Source: an uncultured Peptococcaceae bacterium (lineage in GTDB: Bacteria > Bacillota > Dehalobacteriia > UBA4068 > UBA4997). From it: a DNA stretch of 9,151 nucleotides. A program made the translations under genes and the position numbers. How positions within the stretch are numbered: the first letter of the stretch is position 1; each line of letters begins with the position of its first letter. Under the pieces are notes generated by a model. That model did no database searches. It saw nothing but the letters and a program-made list of their open reading frames with translations, and was not told where the DNA came from. The stretch is from the NCBI GenBank assembly GCA_947626615.1, contig CANQSW010000052.1:1-9151 (forward strand). The letters run 5' to 3'. Below, one piece after another: positions 6,067-9,151 of this stretch.

Positions 6067-6130
6067 ATATATTACATAGCAAAGCGCATTGGGGCAATAG
6101 CTGACCAAAAAACGGAAAGGCGGCGGAAAA

Positions 6131-7159
6131 ATGCGGATAGAAACGGAGACGCGGCGAAATATTTGGGAACAGCTGCGTTTTTGGTATATAAACTCCCGGC
6201 CGGGCGCGCTGCCGCAGAGCCTGCTGCCTGCGCTGGCGGCCTTCTGCCTGGCGGCAGGCGAGGCGGGCTTCGCGCCGGTGGCCGGCCTGCTGGCGATACT
6301 GGGAGCGGAGCTGGCGCATCTTTCCTTCAATCTTTTCGACGATTACTTCGATTATAAAAAGCTGGCGAGCGAGTTTCGCTCCGAGCTGGCCAAAAAGGGC
6401 GAGCGCGCCTACACCGGCAAATGCCCCTACATAACCTCCGGCGAAGCCACTTTGAGCGAGCTTTTGGGCGCCTGCCTGGCGTTTGGCGGGGCGGCGGCTC
6501 TGCTGGGCCTGCTGGTGCTGCTGCTGGCCGGCCCGGCGATAATCTGGCCGGCGGCGCTGGGGCTGGTGTTGGGGCTGGAATATTCCGGCCCGCCGCTGCG
6601 GCTGGGCTATCATGGCCTGGGCGAGCTGGTGATCGGCGTCGAGTTCGGGCCGCTGCTGGTCTCCGGCGTGTATCTGGCTGCCGGCGGCGCGCATCTGCCG
6701 CGGGCGCTGGCGTTGGGGCTGGCGCTGGGGCTTTTGGTCACCAATATCGTCTATACCCACGCCGTGCTGGATATCAAAGCGGATAACTACGCCAAGAAAA
6801 AGACGCTGGCCGCGCTGCTGCAAACGCCGGAGCGGCAGCTGGCGGCCTCGGCCTGCTTTATCTTCCTGCCTTATCTGCTGGTGACGCTGGCGGTGCTGCG
6901 GGGGCTTAGCTGCTGGTGGCTGCTGCCGCTGCTCTCGCTGCCTCTGGCCGCGGCGCTGTATAATTCCGTGCGTCAGTTCCAGCGGCGGCCGGGCGAGCGG
7001 CCGCAGAAGCTGTTCTGGTACGGCCCGATGGGCGATTGGCAGAAATACCGCGCGGCCGGGGTGGATTGGTTTTTGCTGCGCTGGTTTTTGGCCCGCAACC
7101 TGCTGGCCGCTTTCGCCGCCCTGTGCCTGGTGGCCGGCCTGCTGGCTCGGCTGCGGTAG
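6131..7159 (+). CDS. UbiA-family membrane prenyltransferase
   Basis: The 342-residue protein is a polytopic membrane enzyme of the UbiA superfamily, which joins a polyprenyl diphosphate to a ring or other acceptor. The first aspartate motif is complete, N67-LF-D70-D71-YF-D74 (NLFDDYFDYKK), and the second is D214-IKA-D218, followed by KKKTLA as in MenA-like proteins. These bind diphosphate through magnesium. YSGPPLRLGYHGLGE (151-165) is a family-typical loop. About eight to nine hydrophobic segments are visible. A basic tail after the last motif (about 281-312, RQFQRRPGERPQKLF, then YGPMGDWQKYRAAG) precedes the last helix. ATG 6131 follows a weak GGAAAGG-type site. The acceptor is unknown: menaquinone MenA/MqnP type is possible, but no quinone genes are adjacent. 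It is first in an operon, 15 bases before the radical SAM gene. Confidence 0.88.
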   Translation: MRIETETRRNIWEQLRFWYINSRPGALPQSLLPALAAFCLAAGEAGFAPVAGLLAILGAELAHLSFNLFDDYFDYKKLASEFRSELAKKGERAYTGKCPYITSGEATLSELLGACLAFGGAAALLGLLVLLLAGPAIIWPAALGLVLGLEYSGPPLRLGYHGLGELVIGVEFGPLLVSGVYLAAGGAHLPRALALGLALGLLVTNIVYTHAVLDIKADNYAKKKTLAALLQTPERQLAASACFIFLPYLLVTLAVLRGLSCWWLLPLLSLPLAAALYNSVRQFQRRPGERPQKLFWYGPMGDWQKYRAAGVDWFLLRWFLARNLLAAFAALCLVAGLLARLR

Positions 7160-7174
7160 ATTAAGGAGAGTTTT

Positions 7175-8092
7175 ATGCTGAAGCAGTTGTTTTATCTGCC
7201 CTGGTGGTTCTTCCGGGCGCGCTTTTTGGGGCGGCAGCAGCCGTTGCAGACGGTGCTTTTCGTCTCCAATATCTGCAACCTGCGCTGCCAGCATTGCGCG
7301 GAGAGTGGACACGCCGGTGGTATCAGCCGCACGTTTGCGGAGCTGCGGGAGGAGCTTTTGTATTCCTACGGGCTGGGCTCGCGCTTCGTCGATTTTGAGG
7401 GCGGCGAGCCGACCATCTGGCGGGACGGCGAAAAAAACCTGAACGACCTGATCGCGCTGGCCAAGGAGATCGGTTTTTATTCCTGCACCGTGACGACGAA
7501 CGCCCAGCTGCCGATCGACTGGCTGCGGGCGGACAGTATCTGGGTGAGCCTGGACGGCGTGGGCCGCTATCACGACATGATCCGCGGCGAGGGCGCGTTT
7601 GCCCGGCTGGAGCAGAACGTCGCGGCCGCGCGCCAGCCGAACCTCAGCGTGAATATGGCGATAAACCGCCTGAATGCCCCTGCGGTGGCCGATACTATCG
7701 CTTATGCCAAAAGCAACCCGGCGATCAGCCAGATCTCGCTGAATTTCCACACGCCTTATCCCGGCACGGAGCAGCTGGCTCTGCCGTGGGAGGAGCGCTG
7801 CCAGCTCATCGACACTATTATTGATATGAAGCGGCAGGGCTATCCCATTATGAACAGTATCTCCGGCCTGAAGCTGATGCGTACCAACGATTTCCCGAAA
7901 AGCTGCTGGGTGTCCAATTTTATTCTGGCGGACGGCACGCGGCTCAAGGAGTGTGCCGGCAGCTCGGTGGGCGTTTGCGATCAATGCGGCTTCTGCATGG
8001 CCGGGGAAATGCGCGCCGTGATGACGCTGAAACCGGATACCGTGCTGGCGGGGCTGAATCTGCGCCTGCCCCTGGGCGGCAAAAACGGCTGA
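7175..8092 (+). CDS. Radical SAM protein with Cys-rich C-terminus
   Basis: The 305-residue protein carries the radical SAM cluster motif C34-NLR-C38-QH-C41 (VSNICNLRCQHCAE), which holds the 4Fe-4S centre that cleaves S-adenosylmethionine, and a GGEP SAM-binding motif at 76-79 (DFEGGEPTIW). The barrel continues with TTNAQLP (107-113) and VSLDG (124-128). The C-terminal part has five more cysteines: C244, C260 and the close group C268-x2-C271-x2-C274 (VCDQCGFCMAGEM), the pattern of an auxiliary iron-sulfur cluster as in SPASM or Twitch domains. The N-terminus (residues 1-23) is hydrophobic and basic and may touch the membrane. The start follows AAGGAGAG. The gene lies 15 bases after the prenyltransferase stop and 50 before the ThiC-like start, so it is co-transcribed. 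The substrate is unknown. Confidence 0.88.
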   Translation: MLKQLFYLPWWFFRARFLGRQQPLQTVLFVSNICNLRCQHCAESGHAGGISRTFAELREELLYSYGLGSRFVDFEGGEPTIWRDGEKNLNDLIALAKEIGFYSCTVTTNAQLPIDWLRADSIWVSLDGVGRYHDMIRGEGAFARLEQNVAAARQPNLSVNMAINRLNAPAVADTIAYAKSNPAISQISLNFHTPYPGTEQLALPWEERCQLIDTIIDMKRQGYPIMNSISGLKLMRTNDFPKSCWVSNFILADGTRLKECAGSSVGVCDQCGFCMAGEMRAVMTLKPDTVLAGLNLRLPLGGKNG

Positions 8093-8142
8093 AAACAATC
8101 AAAGAGAAAAAGTATCTATAACGTATCTATCAAGGAGGATAT

Positions 8143-9151
8143 ATGACGACTTATACCACGCAAATGGCGGCGGCCCGGGCCGGTATCATCACGCCGGAGC
8201 TGACCCAATGCGCCGCTTATGAGGGCATGGAGCCGGCGGAGTTGGCGCGGCTGGTGGCGGCCGGGCAGGCGGTGATCCCGGCCAACAAAAACCACAAATG
8301 CCTGCGTCCCTATGCGATCGGGCGGCGGCTCAAAACCAAGATAAACGTGAACCTTGGCACTTCGCGCGATTGTCTGGATATGGAGCAGGAGCTGGCGAAG
8401 GTGCAGAGCGCCGTCGCCATGGGGGCCGAGGCTATCATGGATCTCAGCAGCTTCGGCGATACGAAGGTGTTCCGGCGGCGGCTGGCGGCGGAATGTCCGG
8501 CGATGCTCGGCACCGTGCCGATCTACGACGCGCTGGTCTATTACGATAAGCCGCTGGCCGATATCACCGCGCGAGAATGGCTGGACGTTTTCCGCATGCA
8601 CGCGCAGGACGGCGTGGATTTTATGACGATACATTGCGGGCTGAACCGCGAGACGGCGGCGCGCTTCCGTGCTAACCCCCGGCTGATGAACATCGTTTCG
8701 CGCGGGGGCAGCCTGATGTTTGCGTGGATGACGGCCACCGGCGAGGAGAACCCATTTTTCGAGTATTTTGACGAGATCTTGGATATCTGCCGCGAGTACG
8801 ACGTGACGCTCTCTTTGGGCGACGCCTGCCGCCCCGGCTGCCTGGCCGACGCGGGGGATATCGCGCAGGTGGAAGAATTGGTGGTGCTGGGCGAGCTCAC
8901 CAGCCGCGCCTGGGCCAAAGACGTGCAGGTGATGATCGAGGGGCCGGGCCATATGCAGCTGGATCAGATCGCCGCCAACATGCAGATACAGCAGACGGTC
9001 TGCCACGGCGCACCGTTTTACGTGCTGGGGCCGCTGGTGACGGATATCGCCCCCGGCTACGACCACATCACGGCGGCGATCGGCGGGGCGCTGGCGGCGG
9101 CGGCCGGCGCGGCCTTCCTCTGCTACGTCACCCCGGCGGAGCATTTGCGCC
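8143..9151 (+). CDS. thiC: ThiC-family radical SAM enzyme (HMP-phosphate synthase or paralog), 3' end missing
   Basis: The first 336 residues match ThiC, which turns aminoimidazole ribotide into the thiamin pyrimidine HMP-phosphate. The short form without the long N-terminal domain is seen, as in clostridia. Conserved blocks appear in order: TTQMAAARAGIITPEL (5-20), VIPANKNH (44-51), LKTKINVNLGTS (63-74), GTVPIYDA (123-130), DGVDFMTIHCG (156-166), NIVSRGGSLMFAWM (183-196), SLGDACRPG (224-232), EGPGH (266-270), CHGAPFYVLGPLVTDIAPGY (287-306) and YVTPAEHL (328-335). The C-terminal CxxCxxxxC motif for the 4Fe-4S cluster would lie beyond the window. The same fold also includes BzaF/BzaA/BzaB, which make 5-hydroxybenzimidazole from the same substrate; I cannot separate them by eye. 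The start has AAGGAGG 4 bases before ATG. No TPP riboswitch precedes it, unusual for thiamin thiC, and the neighbours are not thiamin genes. Confidence 0.9.
   Translation, partial: MTTYTTQMAAARAGIITPELTQCAAYEGMEPAELARLVAAGQAVIPANKNHKCLRPYAIGRRLKTKINVNLGTSRDCLDMEQELAKVQSAVAMGAEAIMDLSSFGDTKVFRRRLAAECPAMLGTVPIYDALVYYDKPLADITAREWLDVFRMHAQDGVDFMTIHCGLNRETAARFRANPRLMNIVSRGGSLMFAWMTATGEENPFFEYFDEILDICREYDVTLSLGDACRPGCLADAGDIAQVEELVVLGELTSRAWAKDVQVMIEGPGHMQLDQIAANMQIQQTVCHGAPFYVLGPLVTDIAPGYDHITAAIGGALAAAAGAAFLCYVTPAEHLR

Noticed and set aside
6067..6130. Possible riboswitch in the operon leader
   Set aside because: The leader is only about 58 bases and lacks TPP, cobalamin or other core motifs that I can recognise.
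5960..8098. A minus-strand open frame of 712 codons opposite the prenyltransferase and radical SAM genes
   Set aside because: Its product is Gln/Arg/His-rich with no domain signs, and it mirrors the GC-biased codons of two well-supported plus-strand genes. It is a shadow frame.
8116..9144. A minus-strand open frame of 342 codons opposite the ThiC-like gene
   Set aside because: The plus strand encodes an unmistakable ThiC-family protein with a good ribosome binding site; the antisense product is Arg/His-rich and unrecognisable.
1..9151. CRISPR arrays, insertion sequences, tRNA genes or attachment sites
   Set aside because: I saw no regularly spaced repeats, transposase sequence, terminal inverted repeats or tRNA cloverleaf anywhere in the window.

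Overview
The window looks like a GC-rich chromosomal segment of an anaerobic member of the Bacillota, perhaps Negativicutes or Clostridia. This is inferred from a Bacillota-like 5S rRNA 3' end, strong AAGGAGG-type ribosome binding sites, an M23 peptidase with a G5 domain, an ECF sigma/anti-sigma pair of clostridial style and a short, clostridial-type ThiC-like protein. No marker in the window fixes the genus.

Layout. Positions 1-118 are the end of an rRNA operon (5S 3' end and its terminator). An AT-richer lipoprotein gene follows (250-924, +) with its own promoter and a terminator at 992-1026. Next is a divergent pair: a TetR-family regulator (1063-1668, -) and an HXXEE-family membrane protein (1775-2410, +), with a 25-bp near-palindrome between them that is a good operator candidate. 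A membrane-protein gene broken by an apparent 1-base frameshift (2447-2889, -) comes after. Three more minus-strand genes follow in the order of transcription: an ECF sigma factor (5361-5900), its overlapping membrane-bound partner, probably an anti-sigma factor (4499-5371), and an M23/G5 cell-wall peptidase (2992-4206) that has its own strong extended -10 promoter and a terminator. The gap at 5901-6130 is a divergent control region with phased A-tracts, a weak promoter for the sigma gene and a near-consensus promoter pointing right.

From that right-facing promoter runs a compact plus-strand operon: a UbiA-family prenyltransferase (6131-7159), a radical SAM protein with a cysteine-rich C-terminus (7175-8092), and a ThiC-family radical SAM enzyme (from 8143, cut by the window end). 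I see no TPP riboswitch before the operon or before the thiC-like gene. A ring-building ThiC-family enzyme, a second radical SAM enzyme and a membrane prenyltransferase under one promoter are the most interesting content here. They could form a pathway for a prenylated or otherwise modified ring compound, or a benzimidazole-type cobalamin ligand, or the thiC-like gene could be an ordinary thiamin gene that happens to lie downstream. The sequence alone does not decide between these.
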